Notes: generated from the sequence alone by a model not told the origin. A stretch of DNA of 42,914 bases from Anaerolinea thermophila (GCA_020722345.1 DYKZ01000004.1:1-42914), one strand, 5' to 3'; numbered from the stretch's first letter, positions 27,408-39,861 are shown. A program made the numbers and translations.

Positions 27408-28717
27408 GCATCACCATAAAGAGCAACACCGATACGATTCTGGAACTGCCCGGGCTTACGGGTACGCTCGGACCTGGAAAGACCGCCGTCGTTCCAGCGA
27501 TGACCCCGGACTTGCTGCGCGCCGTGGACCTCGGCCTGCTGCTGGTCCCCAACGGCGCGGAACCATCCGAGGGGCTGCCGCCGGTCGTGTTCGACCACCG
27601 CTACCCGAACGTCCTGCCTCTAACCGCCGGGCGCGCCTACTATGTCCGCGTCCTCCGGACCCCGGGCGGTTTCCACGACGGGACTCGGGTTCGGGACTTC
27701 CTCGCATATTACGGCGACGGCGCGGGCATGAGCTGCGCTTTCTCCGACAACGGCTTTGCCTGGGACGCTGAGAAGAAGGTCACCGGCATCGCGGCCAACG
27801 GCTATCACGTGGTCTGCGCGCTGGAGGCCGCTGACCGGCTGCGCATCCTCTACTGGAACCCGGATGTTCCCAACCAGCCCTATGCCATGGCCGGTCTGCG
27901 CACAGCGGTCTGTGATCCGTCGGTTGCCCCCGCCGCGTTCACGGGCGATACCCCGTGTTCCGGTGACCTGGTGACCGAGGGAAGCGTCCAGGTCTGGAAC
28001 CGCGGCCACTACGGGCCGTCATTTCTCTGGTACAACCCGCTGCCCACCTCGGTCGAAGGAAGACCGTTCACCTGGCGCTACGCCATGTATTTCATCGCCT
28101 CGACCGGCGGCAACGACAGCCTCGGTCTGGCCTGCTCCAATGACGCGGTCGTATGGAAGTTGTTCGGAAACGGCCCGATCCTCTCCGGTCTGATCGACCC
28201 GCAGCCCTGGGAAGGCGCGAACGGCTACGTCTCCGCCGCCCACGTCGAGCGGCTTCCCGACGGGAGATGGTGGATGCTCTACTCCGGGGGCTCCGCGGGA
28301 AACGCCGGAATCGGCTACGCATGGTCCTGGGATCGCGTCCACTGGCGCAAGTCCGAGCTCAACCCCGTGTTCAAGAACGGCAGCGGGCCGTTCCTCGAGC
28401 GCTGCTATACCCCGAGTCTGGTCCGGGACGCCGACGGCTCGCTGCTCCTTTACCGCGCGGCCAAGGACGCGACCGACTACCGGACCTTCGTTTCCCGTCT
28501 GCGGGCACCGGCCCTCGGATGGCGGGACCTGCTCGGCCCGGACCGGCTCGGTCAGGGGCTCACCGCGCGGGAGGCCATCCACCGGGGCGTCGGCACCCAG
28601 GCTGAACGCGACGCTGCTCTCCCGAACCCGTCCAAGGGCGACGAGTGGTTCAACACCGACCTCGCGGGCGGCGGCAAGTGGGAGAAACACACCGGCACCG
28701 ACTGGAAGCAGACCTGA
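27404..28717 (+). CDS. Five-bladed beta-propeller glycosidase-like tail protein (GH43/GH32-like fold)
   Basis: Repeated blade signatures CAFSDNGFAWD, ACSNDAVVWKLFG, YVSAAHVERLPDGRWWMLYSGG, YAWSWDRVHWRKSELNPVF, YTPSLVRDADGSLLLYRA. C-terminal DEWFNTDLAGGGKWEKHTGTDWKQT typical of virion tip domains. Confidence 0.65.
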   Translation: MSITIKSNTDTILELPGLTGTLGPGKTAVVPAMTPDLLRAVDLGLLLVPNGAEPSEGLPPVVFDHRYPNVLPLTAGRAYYVRVLRTPGGFHDGTRVRDFLAYYGDGAGMSCAFSDNGFAWDAEKKVTGIAANGYHVVCALEAADRLRILYWNPDVPNQPYAMAGLRTAVCDPSVAPAAFTGDTPCSGDLVTEGSVQVWNRGHYGPSFLWYNPLPTSVEGRPFTWRYAMYFIASTGGNDSLGLACSNDAVVWKLFGNGPILSGLIDPQPWEGANGYVSAAHVERLPDGRWWMLYSGGSAGNAGIGYAWSWDRVHWRKSELNPVFKNGSGPFLERCYTPSLVRDADGSLLLYRAAKDATDYRTFVSRLRAPALGWRDLLGPDRLGQGLTAREAIHRGVGTQAERDAALPNPSKGDEWFNTDLAGGGKWEKHTGTDWKQT

Positions 28718-28796
28718 TTTCCGGAACACCTCATTTTTCTTCGGATGCCAGGAAACCCCGCAACCCCGCGTGTTTCCGCAGGTTACGCCTCCATGT

Positions 28797-28827
28797 ACAT
28801 AACTCATTGGAATCAAAGGGGTTATGT
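28797..28827. promoter_or_regulatory. Inverted repeat upstream of the amidoligase cassette (possible operator)
   Basis: ACATAAC (28797-28803) and GTTATGT (28821-28827) in a 213-nt non-coding, less GC-rich gap. Confidence 0.35.
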
Positions 28828-28930
28828 GTCGAATTCACCTTGCTTTCTGTTCGGAAAGAAGCCTGTATGTGTGTGAACACAAGAGCCGATCCCTTGCCGG
28901 GAACGGGCTTACAGAACGCAAGGAGAGACC

Positions 28931-30001
28931 ATGGACTTACGCCGGATCAACTTCGGAATCGAGATCGAGACAGTCAAACGGACGCGCGAGCGGGTGGCCC
29001 AGGCGATCCAGTCGGTGGTGGGCGGCCAAGTCCGCCACATCGGCAGCCCGGGGAGCTTCGACCCCTGGGAAGTCACCGACGACCACGGCCGGGTCTGGAA
29101 AGTGGTATCCGACGGCTCGCTCATCAATGTGCCGGTCCACCTGCGGGCCGAGGTGGTGAGCCCCGTCCTGTCTTACGAGGACATCCCCGTCCTCCAGGAA
29201 GTCGTCCGGGCGCTGCGGGCCTGCGGAGCCAAGGTGGACGACCGTTGCGGCATCCACGTCCACGTCGACGCCACAGCCTTTGACGGCCGGACCCTCGCGA
29301 ACCTCGCCAAGATCGTCTACAAACAGGAAGCGCTCATTCTCACCGCTCTGGGCGTGAACGAGACACGCCGCCGCAACTACAGCAAACCAGTGAGCGACGA
29401 CCTCATTGCCCAGATCGAGCGCCGCCGTCCCAGGACCAGGGACCAGCTCAACCACATTTGGTACGGCTACCACAACCGGCAGCCCCAGCACTACGACAGC
29501 ACCCGCTACCACGGGGTGAACCTGCACAACGTCTGGTACCGGGGCACGGTCGAGTTCCGCTGGTTCGAAGGGACGCTCCACGCGGGCAAGGTGAAAGCCT
29601 ACGTACAACTGGTCCTGGCCGTGGCGGCCAAGGCGCTGAACGGCCGGGCCGCATCGAGCCGCAAGCGGTCCTTCGACCCGCAAAGCGCCCGGTACGACTT
29701 CCGGGTCTTCCTGCTCCACCTGGGGCTCATCGGTGATGAGTTCAAGACCGCGCGCAAGCATCTGATCGCCGCCCTGCCAGGGGACTCGGCATTCAAACGC
29801 GGCAGGGTGAAACCAAATGAACAACCCGCCGACAAGGCGGAACCCTTCACGGAGGCCGGGCCCGACAATCCGGCAGGACAGCCGGATTGGACGCGCCAAG
29901 GGCGCGCCCAAAGGGTGAGGGCCATGGACGGCCCGAGTCAAACCCGGCCTCCGGCTTTTTCGGGGGGCGAAACCGGCGGGGCTCAAGGAGGCGCGTCATG
30001 A
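28931..30001 (+). CDS. Amidoligase_2-family (COOH-NH2 ligase, glutamine synthetase-like fold)
   Basis: [60 protein letters not shown]. Confidence 0.88.
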   Translation: MDLRRINFGIEIETVKRTRERVAQAIQSVVGGQVRHIGSPGSFDPWEVTDDHGRVWKVVSDGSLINVPVHLRAEVVSPVLSYEDIPVLQEVVRALRACGAKVDDRCGIHVHVDATAFDGRTLANLAKIVYKQEALILTALGVNETRRRNYSKPVSDDLIAQIERRRPRTRDQLNHIWYGYHNRQPQHYDSTRYHGVNLHNVWYRGTVEFRWFEGTLHAGKVKAYVQLVLAVAAKALNGRAASSRKRSFDPQSARYDFRVFLLHLGLIGDEFKTARKHLIAALPGDSAFKRGRVKPNEQPADKAEPFTEAGPDNPAGQPDWTRQGRAQRVRAMDGPSQTRPPAFSGGETGGAQGGAS

Positions 30002-30498
30002 GAGTGCTGATCCGAAACACCGCCCTCAATGGGCAGCCGCTGGAAGGCGACGGCGAAATCTTCACCGGGGCGACGGTGACCGACGTGGTCCTGGCCATGA
30101 AAGGAGCCACGCTCTTTTCCGACCAGCGGGACCTCGAGGATTACATCGACATGGTCCTGCGCAACGCCAAGATGCTGTCTGGCGTCGAGCTTACGGTCCG
30201 GGGCGATACGCCGGAGGAAAAGGCCGCATCCTTCCTGGATGCCCTGATCAAACACGGCCTTGCCGAGGTGCAGGACGACAAATCGGCCCGGATACCGATG
30301 CCCTCCCTGGTTTGGCAGGGCATCGACGCGGTCCGGCTCTCGGGGTTGACCAACATGCTCGACCGGCCGGTCGTCGCCCGGCTGGCCGGGGAGCTCGGCT
30401 GGCCCGACGCCGCGCACTGGATCGAAGAGCACCCGAAGGAATACGCCGAGGGCGTCTTCCGCGGATTCATCGTCGATCCGCAGGGAGGGAAACCCTGA
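29998..30498 (+). CDS. Conserved-looking hypothetical protein of the amidoligase cassette
   Basis: 166 aa, ATGA overlap with the amidoligase gene, GGAGG-type RBS; no family recognised. Confidence 0.65.
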   Translation: MRVLIRNTALNGQPLEGDGEIFTGATVTDVVLAMKGATLFSDQRDLEDYIDMVLRNAKMLSGVELTVRGDTPEEKAASFLDALIKHGLAEVQDDKSARIPMPSLVWQGIDAVRLSGLTNMLDRPVVARLAGELGWPDAAHWIEEHPKEYAEGVFRGFIVDPQGGKP

Positions 30499-31280
30499 TG
30501 TGCGGACTCGCGGGCGTCATCTTCGGAAAGAAGCGGCGGCGAGTCGAGGAGCGGGAGCACCTCGCCTGGCTCTTCACCCGCCTGCTGCTGCTGAGCGAGG
30601 AGCGCGGGCCCCATGCCACGGGCGCGGCATGGCTCGATGCCGACGGCGGCCACCGGCTCTTCAAATGTCCGGTGACGGCTGAGCGGTTCGTGACGGACAA
30701 GGCCTTCTCCGAACTCCTTGCCTCCATGGACAACCGCGCCACGCTCCTGCTCGGGCACACCCGTTGGCGCACCCGAGGGGACGAGCGGGTCAACAGCAAC
30801 AACCATCCGATCCGCGCCGGGGAGGTGATCGGCACCCACAACGGCACCATTTACAACGCAGACTACCTGTTCCGCCGCTGGAAGATGCGGCGCTTCGCCG
30901 AGGTGGACAGCGAGATTCTGTTCCGCCTGGCCGCGAACGCCGCACGGGACGGTGCCATGGATATCGAGCGGTTCAAGGCGCGGCTCCGCCGCTGCCGCGG
31001 GCAGATCACCGCCGTCATCGCCTGCCGGACCGACCCGGGCACCGTCTTTGTGCTCAAGGGGAACCGGCCGTTGGAACTGCGCTGGCATCCCCGCCGCAAA
31101 GCGGTTCTCTACGCTTCGGACCCCGCATACCTCGACGCCGTGCTGGCGGAGGAAAAAGGCTGGAGGGAGCTTCCGGTCCCGCCCATGAGCCTGGTGGTGT
31201 TCCGGCGCGAGGACCTGGCCGCGTATTCGGTGGAGCCCTTCGAGTTCGTCGCCCAGGAGAGAAAGGGCGCGGAGCCATGA
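30498..31280 (+). CDS. Class II glutamine amidotransferase (Ntn hydrolase)
   Basis: Cys2 N-terminus [59 protein letters not shown]. Confidence 0.92.
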   Translation: MCGLAGVIFGKKRRRVEEREHLAWLFTRLLLLSEERGPHATGAAWLDADGGHRLFKCPVTAERFVTDKAFSELLASMDNRATLLLGHTRWRTRGDERVNSNNHPIRAGEVIGTHNGTIYNADYLFRRWKMRRFAEVDSEILFRLAANAARDGAMDIERFKARLRRCRGQITAVIACRTDPGTVFVLKGNRPLELRWHPRRKAVLYASDPAYLDAVLAEEKGWRELPVPPMSLVVFRREDLAAYSVEPFEFVAQERKGAEP

Positions 31281-31885
31281 CAGACACTCCAATGAACCCC
31301 ATGAACCAGGCAATGAACCCAACAGAACCCTTGAAGCCGAACACAAACGGAATGTTGAGGCTCTTCGTCTACGGCACCCTGAAGCGCGGTTTCTGGAACC
31401 ACGACCGCTTCTGCCGGGGAGTCCTGGCGGTGGAGGACGCCTTGGTCCGCGGCCGCCTCTTCGAGACATCCTCCGGAATCCCGGTCCTGCAGGTCCCGGA
31501 GGAGGACATCCTCGCCGTCGGGACCACCGACCCGCTCGCCGACGTGGCCACCTGTCTGCGTGCGGAAACGCACAGGCAGGCACAAGCGCGCGTCGTGGCT
31601 CGCATGTCCAATCCCGAGCCAACCCCCGACCGGCTTCCGAAGAAGGGCACAGGCGCGCCCTGGGGCCCCGTGTACGGGGAGATTCTCACCTTCGACGATC
31701 CCGTGATCCGCCTCCCGGCCATCGACCGGCTGGAGGGGTTCCACCCCGGCGGTCCCTGCCTCTACCGCCGGGTCCTGGTCTCCGTCCGGGCAAACGGAGA
31801 GGTCCTCCCCGCTTGGCTCTATGTTGTTGATCTGACAGGATATCGAGGGTTGACGACGCTGCCGTCCGGCAAATGGCGTTCCTGA
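31277..31885 (+). CDS. Gamma-glutamylcyclotransferase (AIG2/GGCT-like)
   Basis: LRLFVYGTLKRGFWNHDRFCRGVLAVEDALVRGRLFETSSGIPVL; PVYGEILTFDDPVIRLPAIDRLEGFHPGGPCLYRRVLV. Confidence 0.92.
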   Translation: MTDTPMNPMNQAMNPTEPLKPNTNGMLRLFVYGTLKRGFWNHDRFCRGVLAVEDALVRGRLFETSSGIPVLQVPEEDILAVGTTDPLADVATCLRAETHRQAQARVVARMSNPEPTPDRLPKKGTGAPWGPVYGEILTFDDPVIRLPAIDRLEGFHPGGPCLYRRVLVSVRANGEVLPAWLYVVDLTGYRGLTTLPSGKWRS

Positions 31886-31935
31886 AATCAGTCTCGATCA
31901 AGCCGCGGATTTCTCTTGATTTTCTCTTGCGAACG

Positions 31936-31956
31936 ATATAACATACGCTATTATAT
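31936..31956. promoter_or_regulatory. AT-rich inverted repeat / promoter region upstream of BREX
   Basis: ATATAA (31936-31941) and TTATAT (31951-31956), with a possible TTGCGA-N16-TATTAT promoter across 31927-31954. Confidence 0.45.
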
Positions 31957-32001
31957 TCGGTCAAGGGCCGTGGTCTGCCATCCAGACAAGAGGTGCAGCG
32001 A

Positions 32002-32232
32002 ATGGACACAGAAGGTCGAAGTCTTTCGGCATTGGTAAAAGAGATACGACGTCAGCTTTCCTTGAGTCAGGAAGACCTGGCCCGGCAGCTCGGCGTCAGC
32101 TATGCGACCGTCAACCGATGGGAGAACGGTCTGTCCAAGCCTTCCAAGCTCGCAAAAGCCCAACTGGAGAGCTTTTGTAAGAAGATGACCAGTCAGGGCA
32201 AGTTGACACTTCCAGAGGGTGAGCGCAGATGA
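32002..32232 (+). CDS. XRE-family HTH regulator coupled to BREX
   Basis: 76 aa: LSLSQEDLARQLGVSYATVNRWENGLSKPSKLAKAQLE; ATGA overlap with brxE. Confidence 0.88.
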   Translation: MDTEGRSLSALVKEIRRQLSLSQEDLARQLGVSYATVNRWENGLSKPSKLAKAQLESFCKKMTSQGKLTLPEGERR

Positions 32233-32783
32233 CGAGAGAACACGAAAAGCAAAAACCGCCGTTGCCTCTTCTTGTTTTCCGCCTTCGCGCTTTGGTCCTC
32301 GCTCTCGGAGAGTCGACGGCCCCCGCGTGGTGGAAAACCGAGTTCATGAACGAGACCGGGTTGAGATTCCTGGAGCGGATTTATCCGAGGACATCATTTC
32401 AGGCCGCAATCCACGCCGCCGGGAAAGCCGCGTCAGACGCTCATGACCGCGCCGTCGGACGCGTCGGTGTGTACCACCTCTTCAGGTTACCCGAATCCCT
32501 GGAATCCGAACTCCATCGAATGCCTCCGGACCCGGCCGATGATTTCTTCCCGACATTGCGCAACGCCTTAGGGCGGCCGGGGGAGCTGATGAAATTGCTC
32601 GCACCGATGTGCGGCGGCGAGGGAGCGGACGCCGCTCCGGGAGCAAGAAAGATCGGCACCGACAAGGACATTATGACAACGGCGGGGATCAGGAAAACCG
32701 CCGCTGTTTACCATACGGCGTTTGCTCGGAATAAACCCGGCTTCCCCTATTTCACGGCCGTAACGGACGGAGGCCGTGGATGA
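32229..32783 (+). CDS. brxE: BREX protein BrxE
   Basis: 184 aa: LRALVLALGESTAPAWWKTEFMNETGLRFLERIYPRTSFQAAIHAA...GVYHLFRLPESLE, matching my recollection of the BrxE family; first core gene before brxA. Confidence 0.75.
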   Translation: MTREHEKQKPPLPLLVFRLRALVLALGESTAPAWWKTEFMNETGLRFLERIYPRTSFQAAIHAAGKAASDAHDRAVGRVGVYHLFRLPESLESELHRMPPDPADDFFPTLRNALGRPGELMKLLAPMCGGEGADAAPGARKIGTDKDIMTTAGIRKTAAVYHTAFARNKPGFPYFTAVTDGGRG

Positions 32784-33586
32784 CCATGACCATGGATAAA
32801 GAAGTACAGCGGAAATACTCGACCGCGATCAGCAAGGGTGCCGGAATGATTGAAGAGACCCGGCGTCTCCTCGAACAATGGCGTCCGGATGAACCGCTCG
32901 ATGACTTCACGCGCAGGGTCCAGGCTGAAGGGCTTCTCGGCAACTCCACCGCCTACAGAACCCGCGACGTCGTCAGGAGGGTGTTTGCACCGCGGTTCTT
33001 GAGACCGAGCGACAAGCCCGCACGGATTCTTCAAAGAGTGCTTGCATCAGGCCTGCCGGGGCGTGTTTTCACCGAACTCCTGTTCGTGTTTGCGGCGCGT
33101 CAGGACCCCCTGGTCTATGACTTCACGATACGTGAATACTGGCCCGCAGCCCGCAGGGGAAGACCCGTCATGGACACGGACCCGATGCTCTCCTTCCTGT
33201 CGGAAGCACATTACGACGGTCGGTTGGACAACCAGTGGTCGGAGAAGGTGTCGGTGCGCATCGCCCGCTGCGTTCTCGGTCTCCTGCGGGATGTCGGATT
33301 CCTCCGCGAAGTCGTCCGGGGCCGTAGGGAGATAGTCAACTACCGCATGTCGGACGAAGGGGCCGCGATCTTGGCCCGGGAACTCAATGAAGCGGGCGTG
33401 ACGGATTCTTCTCTGTGCGATCATCCCGATTGGGGGCTGTTTGGAATGACACCTTCCGAGGTAGTGGAGCGGCTGGACGGGATCGGGGAACACCGCGGGG
33501 TGATCGTTCAGCGCGCCGGTTCGGTCGTGCATTTCACCTGGGTCGTCAAATCCATTGAGGAGCTGATCGATGTACTCACTCGATAA
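32780..33586 (+). CDS. brxA: BREX protein BrxA (DUF1819)
   Basis: 268 aa: YSTAISKGAGMIEETRRLLEQWRPDEPLDDFTRRVQAEGLLGNSTAYRTRDVVRRVFAPRFL. Confidence 0.88.
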   Translation: MTMTMDKEVQRKYSTAISKGAGMIEETRRLLEQWRPDEPLDDFTRRVQAEGLLGNSTAYRTRDVVRRVFAPRFLRPSDKPARILQRVLASGLPGRVFTELLFVFAARQDPLVYDFTIREYWPAARRGRPVMDTDPMLSFLSEAHYDGRLDNQWSEKVSVRIARCVLGLLRDVGFLREVVRGRREIVNYRMSDEGAAILARELNEAGVTDSSLCDHPDWGLFGMTPSEVVERLDGIGEHRGVIVQRAGSVVHFTWVVKSIEELIDVLTR

Positions 33587-34136
33587 CGCATTCAACGAAC
33601 TGCTCGACAAAATCCGAGACCCCGACGCGCTCAACCCGGCCAAGAGCGACCCGGTTTTTTATTTCGCCTATCCGCCGGAATTGATGCTCGATCTTAAGAA
33701 GCATCTGCCGCGATGGACATCCAAGATAAAGGAGGCGGGCTTCGAAGTCCGCCGCGTTTCCCTTGCGGACATTCTTTGGGAAACGGTCGACAAGTCCGGC
33801 AGATGGGATATTTGGCTTGAACTGGAGGCCGACGCCGAGGCGGATCAGATTAATGAAGCGGTCCGCGACGTCCTCCGCCAGGGGAACACTCTGGTGGACC
33901 GGGTGGCGGAAGTGATCGAGTCGACCCCCGAAGGCACCGTCGTGCTGCTCACCGAGGCCGAGCTGCTTCACCCCTATTTCCGTACACGGACCATCGAGAG
34001 CCGATTGCACGACAAGGTCAAGACGCCGACGGTGATTTTCTATCCCGGCAGGCGGTCCGGCCAGTACGGTCTCCATTTCCTCGATTTTTACCCGGTCGAC
34101 GGCAACTACCGGTCGACGTTGCTTGGAGGTCTATGA
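33570..34136 (+). CDS. brxB: BREX protein BrxB (DUF1788)
   Basis: 188 aa: NPVFYFAYPPELMLDLKKHLPRW-like region, TVIFYPGRRSGQYGLHFLDFYPVDGNYRSTLL; follows brxA. Confidence 0.88.
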   Translation: MYSLDNAFNELLDKIRDPDALNPAKSDPVFYFAYPPELMLDLKKHLPRWTSKIKEAGFEVRRVSLADILWETVDKSGRWDIWLELEADAEADQINEAVRDVLRQGNTLVDRVAEVIESTPEGTVVLLTEAELLHPYFRTRTIESRLHDKVKTPTVIFYPGRRSGQYGLHFLDFYPVDGNYRSTLLGGL

Positions 34137-37100
34137 TGAGCGGAACGATTCGACAGGTATTTTCGCCCCGGCGGCCCATCGACCGGACCATTGAGAAAGT
34201 CATCGACTATTACGCCCAGGAGGAGGACCGCCTGGCGCGTGAGGTCGCCGAATACGAGGTTACGGACAATATCGAGTCCTGCTTCCGCAAGTTCCTCGAC
34301 GTTTTCGGCGAAGGCGTCAGGGGCGGTCAGGTGACCGAGGTCGGCATCTGGGTCTCCGGCTTTTACGGCAGCGGCAAGAGCTCGTTCACCAAATACCTCG
34401 GCGCGTCCCTCGATCCGACGCGCACAGTCGGCGGCAAGCCCTTCCTCGATCTTCTCTGCGACCGTTTCCCCCGCAACGAAATCCCGGCCGCACTGCGCAC
34501 CGTCTCCAAGAAACACCCCACGGCGGTGGTGCTGCTTGATCTCGGCGCGGAACAACTCGCCGAAAGCGCCGCCGCCCCGGTCTCCACCGTGCTTTATTGG
34601 AAGGTCCTTCAGTGGGCCGGTTTTTCCAAAGAGAAGAAGACGGCTCAACTCGAGTTCACGCTCGACCGCCACGGGAAGTACGGTGAGTTCAAGGACAAAT
34701 ACCGGCGGCGGTACAAGGGTGCATGGGAGGCAATACACAACGATCCATTGATCGGCGTAGCCCGCGCGGCGGAGATCGTGCCGGAGGTTCTGCCCGATGA
34801 TTTCCCAACGCCGGAGAGTTTCCGCGGCCTGCGCTTCGAGGAAGCCAGGGACGTCCGGGACCTGGCGCGTGAGATCATCGACATCTGCAGGCGCAAGACC
34901 GGGCATGAAAACATTCTGCTCCTTGTGGACGAGGCCGGTCAGTACGTCGCCCCCCGCGGCGAGTTGATCCTCAACCTCGACGGGCTGGCCCGCAATTTCA
35001 AGGAGCTCGGCAAAGGCAAGGTCTGGATCGCCGCCACCGGCCAACAGACTTTGAGCGAAATCGTCGAAAAGGCCGCGCACAACTCCGCGGAGCTCAACAA
35101 GCTGCGGGATCGTTTCCCGATTTCCATCCATCTCGACGCGAGCGACATCCGTGAGATCACACACCGGCGTCTGCTCGACAAATCCGAGGAGGGGCGGAAG
35201 AAACTGGAAGCCCTGTTCAAGGAGCACGGCCAATCCACGGTCACCCACACCCGCCTCTCCGGTACGGCCCTGTTCAAGGGCGACCCCGATTCGGGAACTT
35301 TCACGCGCCTCTATCCGTTCCTGCCGCAGCACTTCGATCTTCTGCTGGAACTCATCCGGACCCTCGCCCGATCCACCGGCGGCATCGGTCTGCGGTCGGC
35401 GATCCGCGTCATCCAGGACGTGCTGGTGGACAAGAGCCGTGTCCTCGGTGCCGACGCCGTCAAGCTCGCCGACCGGGAGATCGGCGCGCTCGCCTGCGTG
35501 GACGATTTCTACGACACCCTCCGCGCGGACATCGCCAAGGTCCTGCCCCATGTCATCGGCGGAGTGGAGAAGACGGCGAAGATCTTCGGGGTTGACTCCC
35601 TCGAAACACGCACGGCCAAGGCGGTCGCCGCCCTTCAACCCGTGGAGACCTTCCCCCGTACCGCGGAGAATCTTGCCGCTCTGCTCTATCGAAAAATCGG
35701 GTCTCCCGGGCTGCTTGACCAAGTGCGGGAGGCTCTCCGGAAAATCGCATCCGAAAAGGAATGCGGACTTATCGAGGACCCGCAGGCGGGCGGCTGGGTC
35801 TTTCTGAGCGACGCCGTCAAACCGATCCGCGACAAGCGCAACAGCTATGCGCCGACCTCAGGCGAATGCGCCCGGGCGAGGATCGACGTGCTCAAACAAG
35901 GCACGGCGGACCATGCCATGTTCCGGGTGCAGCCCGCCGCGAGGCTGGAGAACATCAAGGAAGTCAGGTCATCGGTCAAACTCGGCCGAACGCCGGTCGT
36001 AGGCGGCTCTGAAGATGTCGAGCTGCGTCTGGAATTCGTCGATCCGGCCCTCTGGGACGGCAAGCGGGCTGAATTCCTGGTCTCCACCAATACGCAGGTG
36101 GAGCTGAAGAACACTGTGGTCCTCCTGTTGAAAAACGACGACACCGTGGAGGAACTCCTTCCCGAAATCGTGCGCTCGGAAAAAGTTCTCGGCGACATCG
36201 ACGAGCGGGCGGCGGATCACGTTGTGGCCCAGTATCTGCGCGCCGAACGCCGGGCGGCCGAGCGCTGCCGTGAGCGGACGGCCGCCGCAATGGAAAAGGC
36301 GATGCTGGAAGGCGTCTTCATCTTCCGCGGCAAGCCGACCCCCGTCCGTGAAGCCGGCGAGACCCTGGACGCGGCTGTACGCTCGGTCCTGGCCGGAGCC
36401 GTCAAGGAAGTCTTCCCCCATTTCCATCTGGCCCCGATCCGGCCCTCTATGGACGCGGCCGCGAAGTTCCTCGGCGTGGAGCGCATGGACCGCATCACAA
36501 AGGACCTCGACCCTCTCGGCCTTGTGGTCAAAAGCAAGGGCGCTCCTCGAGTGGACACCGCGGCCCCGGTGCTCGCGGAGGTCATCAGGGTGTTCCGGAC
36601 CAAGACCGCCGAGTCCGGTTCCGGAAGGCTCCAGGGTTCCTATCTTCAGGATTTGTTTTCCGCGCCGCCCTATGGATGGACCAAAGACACCGTGCGGTAC
36701 CTGTTCGCGGCTCTCCTTCGCGCCGGAGAGATCGAGTTCCACGTCCCGGGCGCGGGCGGACCAGTGCGCACCGCCGGACCCCAGGCCGTGGAAGCCGTCA
36801 AGAGCACGGTCTCATTCAATAGAATCGGTATATCGTCCCGCGACGCCAAGTTGCCCCCCGAAGCTCTGGACAGGGCCGCCCGGCGTCTGGAAACCCTATT
36901 CGGCGACGAAGTCCTGCCGTTGGAAGACCACATCAGCCGCTCCGTCCGGCTGCACGTTCCCGACCTTCTGGAAAAACTCGGGGCTTTGCCCGACCGTCTG
37001 CGTCTCCTGAGCCTTCCCGGCGAGAGCCGTTGCCGGCGCCTGCTGGCCGACGCGGCCGATCTGCTGAAGGGCGACGCCGGCGGAGCTGCTTCGGTCCTCG

Positions 37101-37818
37101 GCGGTGTGGAATGTGCGCTGCCCGACGAGATCACCTGGGCCAAGGCTGTTTTCGACGCCCTCGAGTCCGGTGCGGAGGCCGACGTACGGAACGCCCGGTC
37201 GGTGCTGGATTCCTCGGCCGACCTGGAACGGCTCTTCCCCGGTTCCGTGAACGACCTCCTGAGCGACGAAGACAGGAGCGCGGCGGAGGAAGTGCTGTCG
37301 AGCGAAAGGTTCTTCGAACGGCTGCCCGAGCTGCGGGGCTTGGTCAGATCCGCCGTGGACCGCACGGAGAAGAGATATGCGGTCGACCGCGCCGCGTATG
37401 AAGACGACCTCAAGAAAGCCCTCACCGGGCTCGAAACGGAACCGGACTGGACGAAACTGCTGGACGAGGACCGCGGGGAGATCGCGGCCAAGCTTACATG
37501 CGATCTGCCGCCGACGGCCGAGAACGGCGACCCCGTAAGGCTGCTGCAGACCCTGTTGGTGCGCCGGCGGACCCTGCCGGGTTTGATCGAAGAGCTGAGA
37601 GCGGAAATCAAACGGAGACGCCCGGCCGAGCCAGAACCCGAACCGGTTCCCGAAGAGGGCGGCGAGCCGCCGGTCGAGGAGATCGTCGAAGCCGACGCTC
37701 TGGTGGAACCCGCCGTGATCACCACGGCGGCGGATTTGGATTCGTGGCTGGCGGGCATTCGGGAGAAGCTGGCCGGACTGTTGAAATCGAACAAGCGGAT
37801 ACGGATCAAGGGGCGCTC

Positions 37819-37822
<4 letters not shown>
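34133..37822 (+). CDS. brxC: BREX ATPase BrxC
   Basis: 1229 aa; IRQVFSPRRPIDRTIEKVIDYYAQEEDRL, Walker A GFYGSGKSSFTKYLG. Confidence 0.93.

Positions 37823-39857
<2,035 letters not shown>

Positions 39858-39861
<4 letters not shown>

Noticed and set aside
1652-28717. Type VI secretion system or canonical eCIS
   Set aside because: No TssJLM/ClpV or eCIS AAA+ ATPase seen; single sheath gene, tape measure and lysis-like genes fit a phage-type tail better.
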